NCBI GenBank assembly: GCA_030760725.1
Contig: JASWHV010000002.1
Coordinates: 60,877,900-60,941,899 of the forward strand
Length of the DNA stretch: 64,000 nucleotides
Direction of reading: 5' to 3'
Origin: Neostapfia colusana
Lineage: Eukaryota; Streptophyta; Magnoliopsida; Poales; Poaceae
A program made the position numbers and the translations under genes. Under the pieces are notes generated by a model, which ran no database searches, was not told where the DNA came from, and saw only the letters and a list, made by a program, of their open reading frames with translations. Shown here one piece after another: positions 22,201-33,598 of the stretch. Position 1 is the stretch's first letter. Each line of letters starts with the position of its first letter.

Positions 22201-23524
22201 TGAATGTGGCCTAGAGGGGGGGTTAATAGGCCTTTAAAAGATTCCTGCACACTTAATAGAGTTATCAAAAACTTGATTGACCGGACTAGTCCGGTTGTGT
22301 GGGCGGACTAGTCCGGTGTGCTGAATTATGTGAGTTAATTAAGTGTGTTTTAGAAATTGAATCTTTCAGCAGCGGAATGAGAACAACAGTTTTTATAAAT
22401 TAAGTTTATTGTATGAATGCACGTGCAAACTTATAAGAAACTCAAATGATTATTAGCAAACTAGTGATCCAATGTATCAAAATGTAAAGTAAATGAGAGA
22501 CAAAAGACACAAATTTTTACCGAGGTTCGATCTCACCAAGATATTTACGTCCTCGTTGAGGAAGCTCACACAAAGCCGGGTTCCTAACCCTTTCCCTCTT
22601 CAAGTCACCACAAAGGCCGACTTGACTCCACTATCACGGGCAATCACCGAGTTTGTGGGGCTACCTCACAAGTTGAGGGCTCCCACGAGAATTACAATAA
22701 GAACGTGATCAAATACACTCGAAAATAGTACAATGCAGAATATGAGTGTAGAAGGATCAAACCCCAAGAGCTCACAACGAAAGAACGACGATCTCCCAAT
22801 CCCGAATCCATGTGTTCAATTGATTTTGATCTTTTTGCACTTTAGATGTGTGGGGAGATGTGTTTTGGGCTCTTGGGACGAGATGGAGGCACTAGGGTTT
22901 GTGTTTGCTGCAGTATTAGTCGTGTCTCACTTTTGGGAGGCCGTGGATCACCTATTTATATGGTTTCCAAAAGATTGTCGTTGTAAAACCTAATACCGGA
23001 CTAGTCCGGTATATTATCGGACTTGTCCGGTCTACTTCCAGTGGGTTAACCGGACTAGTCCGGTCTAAAACCGGACTTGTCCGGTGCTATATGAAGTGGG
23101 GTTCCAGAAAGTTCAGCGGACTAGTCCTGTCACTTGGATGGACTAGTCCGCAGTCCTCTAAAGAGGACAACAGAGACATGAGCGGACTAGTCCGGTCCAA
23201 AACGGGACTTGTCCGGTTGCATTCCAGTAGGCTGACCGGACTAGTCCGGTGTCCAGTGGATTTTAGTTGATTATTAGCCCCTTACCCTTACGAAAAGTCC
23301 TGAGCTCTTGGGATGTGTCTCTCACATACACCCTATACATTTACATATAATTTGCTCTTCTAAATTCCACTAAAGTCTTCCTTTTCGGGCAGCACTTTAT
23401 TTTTCACCTTTTTCTGTGCACTGAGCTAGTTCACTTTGTTTGTCCTGCAATCATTTCGTTAGGATCTCATATGCTTGTCATCAATTCTCCAAAACCCACA
23501 AGGGATTCCCTAGATGCACTTTCA
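22201..23524 (-). repeat. 5' LTR of the copia element (1324 bp)
   Basis: Partner of 13280-14624; 21 bp shorter because one palindrome unit is absent (compare 23231-23254 with 14318-14353). Carries palindromes at 22281-22318 and 22995-23250. Confidence 0.95.
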
Positions 23525-24693
23525 TTCTTGAGTGAGATATTATGAGTTATGTAGAGGTAGGGATCAAGGCAAGTTGGATGATTTGGTTGGTGCTGGGTGA
23601 ACGAGACTCGGGTTTGTGTTTAGTACTTGCCTGGATCCTAAGGACCGGTTCATGAAGCATGTAACCTGGCTTTACCGTGCCAACCACATGCTGAGATGGG
23701 GCAGCTTGGCCAATTAATTAGGTGTATCCCCGGCGTAGTATGGGTGTGTTGGATGGTGCGGGGAATAGGTGTCAGCTGGACTACCATATGAACCACAAGG
23801 CTCAAGAGGGGGCCACTGCAGCGGGGTTGGAGCCTCTTGTATGCTGTTAGGGGTGAAACCTCAGTGGGCCCATGCTCATCGGGAATCCCTTTGTAAAGGC
23901 TTCGTAGTGATCTCCTGGCTACACACCTGGGAAGTATTAATGTGGTTCGTAGCCACTGGCATAATGGAGGTTCTTTTAGTCCACCCGGCAATGGGGGATG
24001 AAATCACTACATGTGGGTACAGAGGTGCAAACTCTGCAGAGTCAAAACTGTCATGACAGCCGTGCTCACGGTCAAGAGCGGCTTGGACTTATTCATGATT
24101 AGAGGATGAATGGCTTTGGAAGTTGTGGATGTTAAGCGGGGAGCTTAACATTGGAAATGATGTTTTGGTTATTTGATTATGATGATGGGATGGGATATTG
24201 GGACCATTTCACCTATGTAGTAATGTAGGTGCTTAATAAGCTAAGGTGATAGGTATTAATTGCGTAGTGCTTTAACCATGAGTTCAACCTCTCCTTGTTC
24301 TAGCCATGCATGACATAACTTTCCCACACTTGCTGAGTACCAACGGTACTCAAACTTGCGTATTTGTTGGTTTATATTGCGGCTCAGGTCAAGAGAATGA
24401 TGTGGTGTTCAATGACCAAGACTTTGGACCCGAAGAACAATTCTAGGTTGATGGAGTCCCCCGGGCAACGCCTGTGACGGACCCCACAAGAATAATATTC
24501 CGCTGCAATTTTATTTACATGTTATGAACTTATTATCGTCCATCGGGACATATGCTATGTAAGACTTATTTATATTCGACACCTGGTTTGTAATAAATGA
24601 TGCTTCACTATTTGTCATCATATGTATGAGAAAATGATCCTGACATACATGTGATATTCACTCGGTTGTTCTTCGGAGAAACCGGGTGTGACA
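23525..24693 (+). repeat. 5' LTR of element B, second part
   Basis: Begins with the TTCTT duplication (23525-23529) and continues the LTR as in element C (36232-37211 and 43687-44847), ending CCGGGTGTGACA at 24693. Carries exon 3 of the proposed LTR gene. Confidence 0.92.
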
Positions 24694-24697
24694 GAAG

Positions 24698-24709
24698 TGG
24701 TATCAGAGC
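24698..24709 (+). other. Primer binding site of element B
   Basis: TGGTATCAGAGC, four bases (GAAG) after the LTR end; matches initiator tRNA-Met. Confidence 0.95.
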
Positions 24710-24913
24710 CAAGGTTGCCCATAGGAACATGGACCTAGGAAGAAAACGACGTATTTAAGGACCCTATTTTCTTAAAAACTATTTTACAAAGGTGTGGGTT
24801 GAAAAGTGTTATCTAATGGGGTCACTTTCTTCATCTTATCCCAACTTTTATTCAAAATTAGGATTTTTGTTTAAAATTCTATCTAACTTAAGTTTAAATG
24901 CTTTATGTTTTAG

Positions 24914-25087
24914 ATGGTTTGCATGATTCGCACAGCTCGCAAGTCCACCGGAGGGAGAGTTCCGGTAGTTGCCCTTGCCTTGAGAGAGGAGAATCGTCCG
25001 GTGACGTACCTCTCCTACGGATTGGCTGTAGGAGGCTTGTTGCGCCATCTTCGATGCATGCTCCAAGCCACCGGCAATACGAGCTAA
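24914..25087 (+). CDS. Pre-gag ORF with histone H3 tail-like start
   Basis: A 57-codon frame that starts just after an acceptor-like TTTATGTTTTAG. The protein starts MVCMIRTARKSTGGRVPVV. TARKSTGG is identical to residues 6-13 of histone H3, including Ala-Arg-Lys-Ser around Lys9, and the next residues (R-V-P for K-A-P) keep the pattern. The frame then diverges from H3 and stops at 25085-25087. The neighbouring frame (24898-25134, then 25147-25680) carries a longer protein, so this was probably the start of one pre-gag protein now broken by a shift. Whether the H3 likeness is functional mimicry, capture or chance is open; no globular histone fold is present. Confidence 0.55.
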   Translation: MVCMIRTARKSTGGRVPVVALALREENRPVTYLSYGLAVGGLLRHLRCMLQATGNTS

Positions 25088-25146
25088 TCATACACTATAG
25101 CTCCACCCGGACCATCCGTGAGAAGCGGGAATAATGGAGTTTAGAA

Positions 25147-25680
25147 ATGAGGATTATCCACGAAAATCAGCTGCTCAAGATCCACCGCTCTCCAGCTTGT
25201 CGAGCGACACAGGTCGATGCGGAGAAGGATGTCACTTGGGAGGCAATCACCTGCCAGAGTCACATCTATCGTCGCCACCTGGACAGGACTGAGTACATGT
25301 ATGTTCTCCAGCGTGAGAGTGGTACGACGGAGTACAAGTACCCGCCAGTGCAGCAAGGGACTTCCCATGAGCACATGGACCTGTGCTTGGAGGATGCTGC
25401 TATGCTCAGCACTCGACTGCAGGAGTGTCAGCAGGAGCTTCAGAATGTTCGCGACACCCTGAAGGAGACTGAGGCGTTGCTTCGAGCCAGCTTGAGGGCG
25501 AGAGAAAGAGGAGATGGGAATGAACTGTGTGTCACCGTGAATGACACATGGACTCCTGACTCCCCAGATCACCGGGCGAGTAGGCGTCGCCGCACTTCTC
25601 CACCAGCAGCCTCCCCACCCAAAGCGGATTCAGAAGGCAGCCGCAATAATGAGGAAGATCCCGAGGAGCCAGCTCAGTGA
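25147..25680 (+). pseudogene. Pre-gag protein of B, coiled-coil part
   Basis: A 177-residue frame between the primer site and gag; TAA at 25132-25134 separates it from sequence upstream in the same frame. Middle region: EDAAMLSTRLQECQQELQ followed by LKETEALLRASLRAR, a heptad-like coiled coil (residues about 82-120). The C-terminus is Arg/Ser/Pro then acidic (RRRRTSPPAASPP, ending EEDPEEPAQ). Its position and coiled coil match the pre-gag protein of element D (55309-56289), though I see little sequence identity. Function unknown. Element C has lost this region. Confidence 0.6.
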
Positions 25681-26000
25681 TACGAGTCGTGTAGAGTACT
25701 TTCCCATAGTTCAGTAGGTTATCGAGTAGGCGAGTCAATACCTTAGATAATGGTGTGTTAATGTGTGGTGTGTGACGTGAGTTGTGGAAGCCATGAGCAA
25801 TTGTCCACAACCTCGTCTTCAGGTTGCTTTGCTTTGATGTGTGAACCCCTATGAAACTAATAGTGCATTTATTTTTACGTGATACATGAACTCTCAGAAA
25901 ATATAAATACAACAAGGCCCCAACATTTCAAACTGTAAACAAGTAAAATTGGTAAGATAATACGTAATGCTTTAAGTTGACATTTGGTTGATCATGATAG
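25681..26000 (+). other. Spacer between pre-gag and gag, element B
   Basis: About 320 bp without a recognised frame or motif. It ends in ATGATAG directly before the gag frame. Confidence 0.5.
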
Positions 26001-29000
26001 TTGGCCGGAAGAGGAAAGGGTCGTGGTGCCAACCCCGTCAACAACAACGATGAGGCCGGCAACCCTCATCTTTCTGGAGGCCAAGACAGGGGTGGTCGCC
26101 GTGAAGGAGTTGATCCCATCCACCAAATGCTTGAGAATCAAAATCAGCTCATCCAGAACCTGACTCAAGTGGTGACCAACTTGCACCAAGCTCCACCTTC
26201 ACAAGCTGCACCACGCCAACCAAGGTTGAGTGAGTTTCTAGGAACTCAACCTCCAAAGTTTGCAAGTGCTGCTGAACCCCTGGAGGCAGATGACTGGCTA
26301 AAGACCATTGAGAGCAAGATGAGGATCATACAATGCCAAGGATATGAGAGGATGCTGTTTGCCTCTCACCAATTGCATGGACCTGCTGCTGATTGGTGGA
26401 CCGCTTACGTGGCCGCCCATCATGACCCTGAGAACATCACTTGGGAAGAGTTCAAGCGTAGCTTCCGCAACCATTACATACCCAGGGGTGAACTCAAAAA
26501 CAAGAGAAAGGAGTTCTTGGGGCTGCAGCAAGGAAACATGACTGTGAGGGAATACCTCACTAAATTCACCCAACTATCCCGTTATGCCCCACGAGACATA
26601 GAGACTGATGAGCAGAAACAGGATTGCTTCGTAGAGGGACTTACAGCAGAAATGCAGTGTGCAATGTCATCCAACGAGTATGAAAGTTTCCAAAAGATGG
26701 TGGACAGAGCATTTGTTGTGGAAAGGAAGCTGAAGGCCTTGGAAAATGAAAACAAGAGGAAGGCGGGATGGTCACACCAAGCCTCCGGTAGCAACACCCG
26801 CCCACGTCTGATGCAGCAACCCGCAGGGCAGACGAGCCGTGCTGCGGTACCCTACTCCGCGCCGAGAGGGTACAACCCGAATTTCAGGCCTCCGTCAGCA
26901 CCAACACAGCCACAACGTCAGTTTGTACAGCAGCCTCGCCCCGCATATCCACCTCGACCGGCAGTACAAGGACCCCCAAACCAACCCCAAGACAACAAAG
27001 GCCAGGCACCTAAGGTTGGGGTGCAATGCTTTAACTGTGGTGAAGTGGGGCACTACGCCCATAAGTGCCCAAAGAAGAAGCCCGTGCAGCCGCAACAGCA
27101 GAATGTGATGCTAGGACGGGTGAACCACGTGACCATGGAGGAGGCACAAGAGGCACCCAACGTGGTAGTTGGTAAGTTTCCTGCCAATTTACATATTGCA
27201 ACCCTGTTGTTCGATTCTGGTGCTACCCACTCGTTCATTGCCCAAGGGTTTGTTAAGAAGCATGATCTAGCAACAACACAAATGAACCATATGCTAGCAG
27301 TAAACTCTCCAGGTGGAGAAATAAGGACAAGACAAGTGTGTCCCAAGGTGAATCTAGACATTAATGGGGTAGTATTTACTGCCAACCTCATAGTGATAGA
27401 TTCACAAGGGATAGATATTATTTTGGGCATGGATTGGTTGACCAAACATAAGGGAATCATCCATTTTTTGACCAGAACGGTGGAACTAACTCACCCTAGT
27501 GGCACAAGAGTAAAGTTTATAACAATACAAGAGCCTAGGAGGGACATTAAATTAAATCAAGTTGAGGCGAAAGTGGAGGAGATCAGGATTATCAGGGAAT
27601 ATCCAGACGTTTTTCCGGAGGAGTTGCCAGGTATGCCTCCCGATCGTGAAGTGGAATTCGCGATTGAGCTAGTGCCTGGAACAGCTCCGATATACAAGAG
27701 ACCTTATCGGATGGACTCCAAACAGCTAGAAGAACTCAAGGAACATTTAAGGGAATTGACAGAAAAGGGGTATATTCGCCCTAGTTCCTCACCTGGGGTG
27801 CTCCAGTGATATTTGTGCCCAAGAAGGATGGAACCCAAAGGTTGTGCCTAGACTAACGTGCGTTGAATGAAGTAACCATCAAGAACAAGTACCCATTACT
27901 CCGCATTGAAGACTTGTTTGATCAGTTGAGGGGAGCTTATGTGTTCTCGAAAATTGATCTCAGGTCGGGATACCACCAACTTAAGATAAGGCAAACTGAT
28001 ATTCCAAAGACATTTTTCGTATCTCGGTACGGACTGTATGAATACACAGTCATGCCTTTCGGGCTAACTAATTCCCCGGCATACTTCATGTATCTCATGA
28101 ACAAGGTATTCATGAAATATCTGGACAAATTTGTGGTGGTTTTCATTGATGACATTCTCATCTTTTCCAAAGATGAAGAAGAACATGAGAGGCATTTAAG
28201 GTTGGTGTTGCAAAAACTGAGAGAACACCAACTATATACCAAGCTGAGCAAGTGTGAATTCTGGTTGAAGAGAGTTCCCTTCTTAGGACATATAATCTCG
28301 GAGGGAGGAATCTCCATAGATCCCGCCAAGATCGAGTATGTACAGAAGTGGAAGACCCCCCCGAGAACGTTGGGGAAGTTTGAAGCTTCTTAGGATTGGC
28401 TGGCTACTATCGATGTTTTATCGAGGGTTTCTCCATGATTTCAAGACCCCTCACCAAACTGTTGGAGAAAGGAATCACATTCACATGGACACCGCAGTGC
28501 GAGACGAGCTTTCAGGAACTGAAGAAAAGAGTGACCACAGCCCCAGTGCTAGTTATGCCAGATATGCTAAAGAACTTTTCGGTGTACTGAGATGCTTCTA
28601 GAAACGGGTTGGGATGTGTTCTCATGCAAGAAGGGCATGTCGTGGCTTATGCGTCCCGGCAGCTCCAGAAACACGAGAAGAACTATCCTACACATGACCT
28701 AGAACTAGCCGCAGTGGCACACACGTTGAAGATTTGGCGGCACTACATGATGGGGAAGAGGACAGAAATATATACGGATCATAAGAGCTTAAAGTACATT
28801 TTCACACAGCCAGACCTCAACCTCAGACAAAGGAGATGGTTAGAGCTAATCAACGACTTTGATGTGGGCATCAACTATCATCCTGGGAAAGTGAATGTCG
28901 TGGCAGATGCTTTAAGCGGGAAAGTGCAGGTCAATAGGTTGAGCTTGAAGGACATGCCTGCAGAATTAAAGGATGATGTTATAAGACTCAACCTATGCCT

Positions 29001-30471
29001 TGTGAATAGTGGTCAAGCCATCGCCATGGAAGTGCACTCCACATTAGAGCAAGACATACGCGATGGTCAAAAGAATTATGAGAAGATACAAGAAATCCGA
29101 CAACTCATCAAGGATAATAGAGCCCCTGGTTTCAGAGAGGATGAACAAGGTACGGTGTGGCACGGGAAAAGAATCTGTGTGCCTGAAGTGAAGGAGATCC
29201 GTGAATTGATTTTGAAGGAGGCTCATGATTCCTACTATTCCATTCATCCTGGGAGTACGAAGATGTACCATGACCTCAAGAGCAGGTATTGGTGGTATGG
29301 CATGAAGCGAGATGTCGCGGAACATGTTGCCCTATGTGACACATGTCAGTTGGTGAAAGCAGAACATCAACGACCCGCGGGATTATTGCAACCACTCAAA
29401 GTGCCTGAATGGAAATGGGAAGAAATTGGTATGGATTTCATAGTGGGACTACCCAGGACCTAATCAGGATATGATTCGATATGGGTCATTATCGACAGGC
29501 TAACCAAGGTAGCTCATTTTATTCCCGTGAAAGAAAGCTACAGCGGATCCAAATTGGCAGAATTATACATGTCAAGGATCGTGTGTTTCCATGGAGTGCC
29601 AAAGAAGATAGTGTCAGATCGAGGGACACAGTTCACCTCAAGGTTCTGGCAGAAGTTACATGAAACCATGGGAACTCATCTGAATTTTAGTTCTACCTAT
29701 CATCCCTAAACTGACGGGCAGACGGAAAGAACCAATCAGATCCTTCAGGATGTGCTGAGAGCGTGTGCACTCAAAAACAATCGGAGTTGGGATAAGAACT
29801 TACCATATGCGGAGTTCTCCTATAACAACAACTATCAGGCTAGTATGAAGATGCCACCATTTGAGGCTTTGTATGGGAGAAAGTGCAGAACTCAACTATT
29901 TTGGGACCAAACGGGGGAAAGTAAAGTGTTTGGGCCTGGAGTACTACAAGAAGCCGAGGCGAAAGTGAGGGAAACCTGCAACAACTTGAGAATAGCACAG
30001 ACACGACAAAAGAGCTACGCCGATGTACGATGAAGAGAGCTTGTTTTTATCGTGGGGGACTATGTCTACCTCAAGGTGTCCCCTATCCGAGGACTTCGTC
30101 GGTTCAAGGTGAAAGGGAAGTTATCACCCCGATACATCGGACCCTTTCAAGTTCCGGAGAGGAAAGGCGAAGTGGCATATCAACTAGAACTGCCGGCTCG
30201 CCTATCGGATGTGCACGATGTATTCCATGTGTCACAGCTCAAGAAATGTCTGAGGACACCTGAAGAGATGTTACCCATGAATGAGGTTGACGTAGCCGAG
30301 GATCTGTCTTATGCCGAGCATCCGGTCAAGGTTTTGGAGACAATGGAATGCCTGACAAGAAATAAAAGAATCCGGATGTGCAAGGTGCAGTGGAAGCATC
30401 ACTCAGAAGAGGAAGCCACATGGGAGCGAGAAGACGAGCTTAAGGCACAGTTTCCGGAATTGTTTTCTTAG
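26001..30471 (+). pseudogene. gag-pol with chromodomain, element B
   Basis: Gag capsid (retrotrans_gag: WWTAYVAAHHDPENITWEEF, YLTKFTQLSRYAP), CCHC knuckle (CFNCGEVGHYAHKC, near 27030), protease FDSGATHSF (near 27212), RT with FIDDILIF (near 28145), RNase H (from about 28590, YTDHKSLKYIF), integrase zinc finger, DDE core (MDFIVGLP, VSDRGTQF, GQTERTN) and a C-terminal chromodomain (VLETMECLTRNKRIRMCKVQW to ELF). Lesions: the start codon is TTG with TAG just before it; a 1-bp loss near 27794; TAA 27854-27856; a 1-bp gain near 28360; TGA 28588-28590; TAA 29461-29463; TAA 29707-29709; TGA 30031-30033. None of these is shared with element C, so the copies decayed independently. Confidence 0.93.
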
Positions 30472-30500
30472 AACCACCAATCTCGAGGATGATATTTCTT

Positions 30501-30515
30501 TTAAGGGGGTAGAGC
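30501..30515 (+). other. Polypurine tract of element B
   Basis: TTAAGGGGGTAGAGC directly before the 3' LTR; identical in type to 41397-41411 in element C. Confidence 0.85.
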
Positions 30516-32049
30516 TGTAACACCCCAAAACCTGTTTAGAGGGGAATTTAAAATTTTTTGGATGTATTGCATGTGGTGCAGAAATTCAAATTGGAATTCA
30601 AATTCAACTCAAAACAGAAAAGAAAAAGAAAAAACAAAACCCTCCCGGCCAGTGGGCCGAAACCCACCAGCCGGCCCACCTCGCCCCCGCGCCAGCCCGC
30701 AGCTGCGCGCCCCGTTTTCCTCTCACTGACATGTGGGGCCCGCCGTCGTCTTCCTCCTCACGCGCGCGTTCAGCCGACCTGGGACTCCTCTCTCCCCCGA
30801 ATCAAAACCACCCCGGATACCCGCGTATCCCAGCCGAATTTCGGTTCTGGACGACTCCAGCTCGATCCCAACCGAACGCCGCCCTCCCCCGGCTATATAA
30901 ACACCGACATCGTCCCGGTTTTCGCCCGCTATCGGCTGTTTTTCCTCCCGTTGAGAACCGAAGCTCCGATCACCGTTTTCTCTCGATCTTTGCTCGGGTT
31001 CTCTGATCTAACGCACCGATCGTGTTCCACTGCCTCCGGGGAATCACGCAGGTGCAGAAAACTCGGTGGTTTGCGCTTCAGACACAGCGCCGATGAGCAT
31101 CGCCGTGAATTCACCTCGGACCTCGTCGTCGACCGCCTTCCAGGACCTCCGAGCTCAAGAAAAACCCCGAGGTGAGATTCCCAACCTCCCCTCTACCGAT
31201 CTATGCCATGAAATCCCAGTTTTAGGAATAATAGACGAAGATCCAAAGTTTTCCGCCGAGATCGCCGCCTCCCGCCGCCGTGCGCTGCCGGGCAGCGCCG
31301 CCCGCGCTCGGTCAGAGCGACGTGGCCGCTTGTTCGCCGTCTATTTTAAATCACTCGGTGGAATTAAAACCTACGCGTACCGGTTCGGCGATCTAATCTG
31401 AGCCTTCTGTTTTAAATCGGACGGTCCACGTCGGCCCCGGATTATAAAGGCCGGGATTCTTACGCGCTACCCCCTGGGGATCTCGGAAAATACGAGCTAG
31501 CCCCATAAACTTCTGATCTAGCCCCTGGAACTTCAGAAATTCATGTAAATTCAATTAAAAATCAGTTTTAGCCCCTGGACTTAATAAAAATTTGCAAAAC
31601 CCCCCTGTTATGCATAGTTAGGCCCCTGGAAATTCTTAAAATAATAAATTAGACCCTGTAGTAGGGTGAACTTACCTTTTTAACCCTATATGATATTCAA
31701 TTTAGAAATTTGAATGTGTGACTAGGATTTAAATTTAAAAAGGAAATACAAACACATTGTAAATTCAAGTTTAAACTCTACTAACACTTGGAAAACTTTA
31801 GAATGAGCTAAAAATAAAATTTAGGCTGAAATTGAAATCTGTTTGGGTGTGTTCATGTTTATTAGTTCTAGGAACACATTTTTAGGTTAATAAATAATTT
31901 TGAAAATGGGTAAAATAGATTTAAATTAGTTCACATCAGAGGAGAAGTTCAAAAATATATTATTTAATATTTTATATTAGAACCTATTCTGTTTAGATGA
32001 GGTGTCTTACTATTTTCATAATAAAGTTCACATTTAGACATAGGAAATA
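30516..32049 (+). repeat. 3' LTR of element B, truncated
   Basis: Matches 11021-12570 of the 5' LTR, then stops after CATAGGAAATAA where unrelated sequence starts. About 1.9 kb of LTR is missing from the window. The core promoter and exon 1 of the LTR gene are kept. Confidence 0.9.
31093..31171 (+). pseudogene. Exon 1 of the LTR-encoded gene, 3' LTR of B
   Basis: ATG at 31093, 26 codons plus one base, donor CCCGAG|GTGAGATTC. Unlike the 5' LTR copy the frame is intact to the donor, in phase 1. Exons 2 and 3 fall in the missing part of the LTR. Confidence 0.45.
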
Positions 32050-33598
32050 AGCTTATGTACGACGGCCACACCATGGGCCGTCGTAAATAAGGCTTATATA
32101 CCCGCGGGCCGGGGTCGGCGCGGGCATCCATGCCCGCGCCGACCCGAGCCCCCGCAGCCCTAAACGCCGCCACCGCCGCCCCAGCCGCCATCCGCCCGCC
32201 GCCCCGGCCGCCCTCGCCAGCCGGCGCCCCGGCCGCCACCTGACCGCCAGTCAGCCGCCGCCGCCCCGGAGGTCCCCACCCCGGCCGCCACCCCGCCCCA
32301 GCCGCCGCAGCCTCGCCACAGCGCCGCCCCACGCGCTGCCTAGCCCCACCGCGCTGCCACGTCGCCGCACCGCCCGGACCTGCGCCCGTCGCGCTGTGCG
32401 CCGCCGCACCGTGCCGGTCCGCCTCCACGCCGTCCACCGCCCGCCTCGCCGTGTGCCGCTCGCTGCGCCGCCTCCACTGTGAGTAAGTCGCCCGCCTCCC
32501 TCCCCATCTAGAAAGTTTGGTTTTTTAATTACCAATTGTTTAGATTATGCTTGTTTGTGATTGATTGTTTAGTGGCTAATTCTTTAGATTTAGATGAATT
32601 GATATGCTTAGGTTTAATTATTGCCCAGGTTTATTTGAATTGCGAGCTAGTGTTTTTTTTAATTGCTTAGAATTGATAAGCTTGTTAACTACGGTAATTA
32701 TGTTTGTTTAGATGAGTTGTTAATTGCTTAGATGATTAATGCATATAAGTTAATAGTTTAATTGATTATTGTTTCGATTGTTTGAGTGTTTAAAAGTACT
32801 ATATGTACATAAATGGGCTTAGGGCCCGATACGACCCATTTAGTGGTAACGTATACGTCTACAAAAGCACGATGTGAACAACCTAGGCCGCCTCGCCCTA
32901 CCCCCACCCCCTCCCCCCCCCCCCCCCCCCCGTGGCGTTCGGCCTCCGATCCCGCATCCCCCTCCCCCCCTGCGGCTTAGGCAGCGCTCGGCCTCTGACA
33001 CTCTGCCGCGGAACTGCCAATCCTTCGGCGCTCGGCCTCCTCCGCCGCGGGACTGTCGACCTGCCGGCACTCGTCGGCCTCCATTGACCGGCTGCTACGG
33101 ATCTGCCGGCGCTCAACCTCCCACCAATGCAGGCCAGTCTGCTCCCCCTCTCCCCCCCCCCCACATTGGTTTCCTCCGTCGACGGCGCCACCCCCGCCCC
33201 TTCCTTTCCCGGAAGATGTATCACCTCCTGTGCGCGGGCACCGCTGCCGCCTCCCCTGTGTGCAAGCGCCACCGCCGTATTCACCTTCCTTACGCCAGGA
33301 TCTAAGGCGATGGGACGCCTTACGATCCCCAGGCGCCTTACCGCTTAAGCGTCGCTTAAGCAAAGCTTAAGCGACTCCTTAACAACTATGGTTCTTTCCT
33401 TCTCTCTATTGTTCTTTCCTAACTCTCTTTGAAATGACTCAAAAATGAAAGATTGACGTAAACCTTTACAATATGCGTCACCCATTTCGAACCGGCCCGT
33501 CTCACATGTGTTACGCATGTGAGGCATGTAGGTTCGGAATTGCCCCTTTTTGGACAGCCTAGGAGTGACCGAGAGGGCGTGCTTATGACGAGACGCGT
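32050..33598 (+). other. GC-rich segment with inverted repeats, possible 5' part of a CACTA element
   Basis: Starts at the break in the LTR of B. Two inverted repeats lie near its left end: ACGACGGCC (32059-32067) with GGCCGTCGT (32076-32084), and a perfect 16-bp pair, 32112-32127 with 32130-32145. Then a GC-rich Pro/Ala-coding-like block (32150-32480), an intron-like AT-rich stretch after GTGAGTAAG (32480-32830), a run of 19 C (32913-32931) and a second GC-rich block. Near 33300-33365 are motifs such as GGCGCCTTA and GCTTAAGC. No protein is recognised. Subterminal inverted repeats and position opposite the transposase at 61828 suggest CACTA DNA, but no CACTA terminus is visible at 32050. Confidence 0.4.

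Larger units (their letters stand above)
13280..23524 (-). mobile_element. SIRE-like Ty1/copia retrotransposon (10.2 kb)
   Basis: Complete element on the minus strand: 5' LTR on the right (22201-23524), tRNA-iMet primer site, gag, pol in copia order (PR, INT, RT, RNase H), an extra reading frame after pol, a purine tract and the 3' LTR on the left (13280-14624). LTRs begin TGAAAGTGCATCTAGG on the coding strand. Extra sequence between pol and 3' LTR is the position of the env-like frame of SIRE/Maximus elements. The two LTRs differ at about 30-35 positions plus one 21-bp gap by my count, suggesting an insertion of moderate age. Many stops and shifts make it inactive. Confidence 0.92.
11611..24446 (+). 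pseudogene. LTR-encoded three-exon small protein, copy in 5' LTR of B
   Basis: Proposed exons: 11611-11690 (ATG, MSIAVNSPRTSS start, donor CCCGAG|GTGAGAT), 12974-13042 (acceptor GATTAG, donor GAAG|GCAAGT) and 24388-24446 (acceptor GCGGCTCAG, TAG at 24444-24446). Exons 2 and 3 encode acidic Gln/Glu-rich peptide such as QEQDFPF and FNDQDFGPEE. Exon 2 is 69 nt, as in element C. This copy is damaged: one extra A in exon 1 shifts the frame and exon 2 has a TAG (CAG in C). Intron 2 now contains the copia element. Function unknown; the gene is inferred from conserved exon frames and splice sites and has no recognised domain. Confidence 0.5.
11021..32049 (+). mobile_element. Element B: Tekay/Del-like chromovirus (Ty3/gypsy)
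   Basis: Chromodomain Ty3/gypsy element with, in order, 5' LTR (split by the copia insertion at 13280-23524), primer site at 24698, two pre-gag reading frames, gag-pol with chromodomain (26001-30471), purine tract and a 3' LTR cut off at 32049. The LTR begins TG(T/C)AACACCCC and ends GTGTGACA. gag-pol carries two frameshifts and five stops, so it is dead. Element C is a close relative. The missing rest of its 3' LTR should lie beyond the window if the CACTA-nesting model is right. Confidence 0.9.

Noticed and set aside
23650..23991. 113-codon minus-strand ORF repeated in the LTRs of B and C (36357-36698, 43812-44168)
   Set aside because: Antisense to the LTR, inside proposed intron 2, and of no recognisable family; conservation follows the LTR as a whole. 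It could be revisited if strand-specific RNA were found.
24914..25087. Genuine histone H3 gene or pseudogene
   Set aside because: Only about a dozen tail residues match; no alpha-helical histone fold follows and the position is fixed between primer site and gag.
32898..33363. Gly/Arg-rich or Pro-rich ORFs in the GC-rich segment
   Set aside because: Low-complexity products of GC-rich DNA and a 19-base C run; frames on both strands are equally open.
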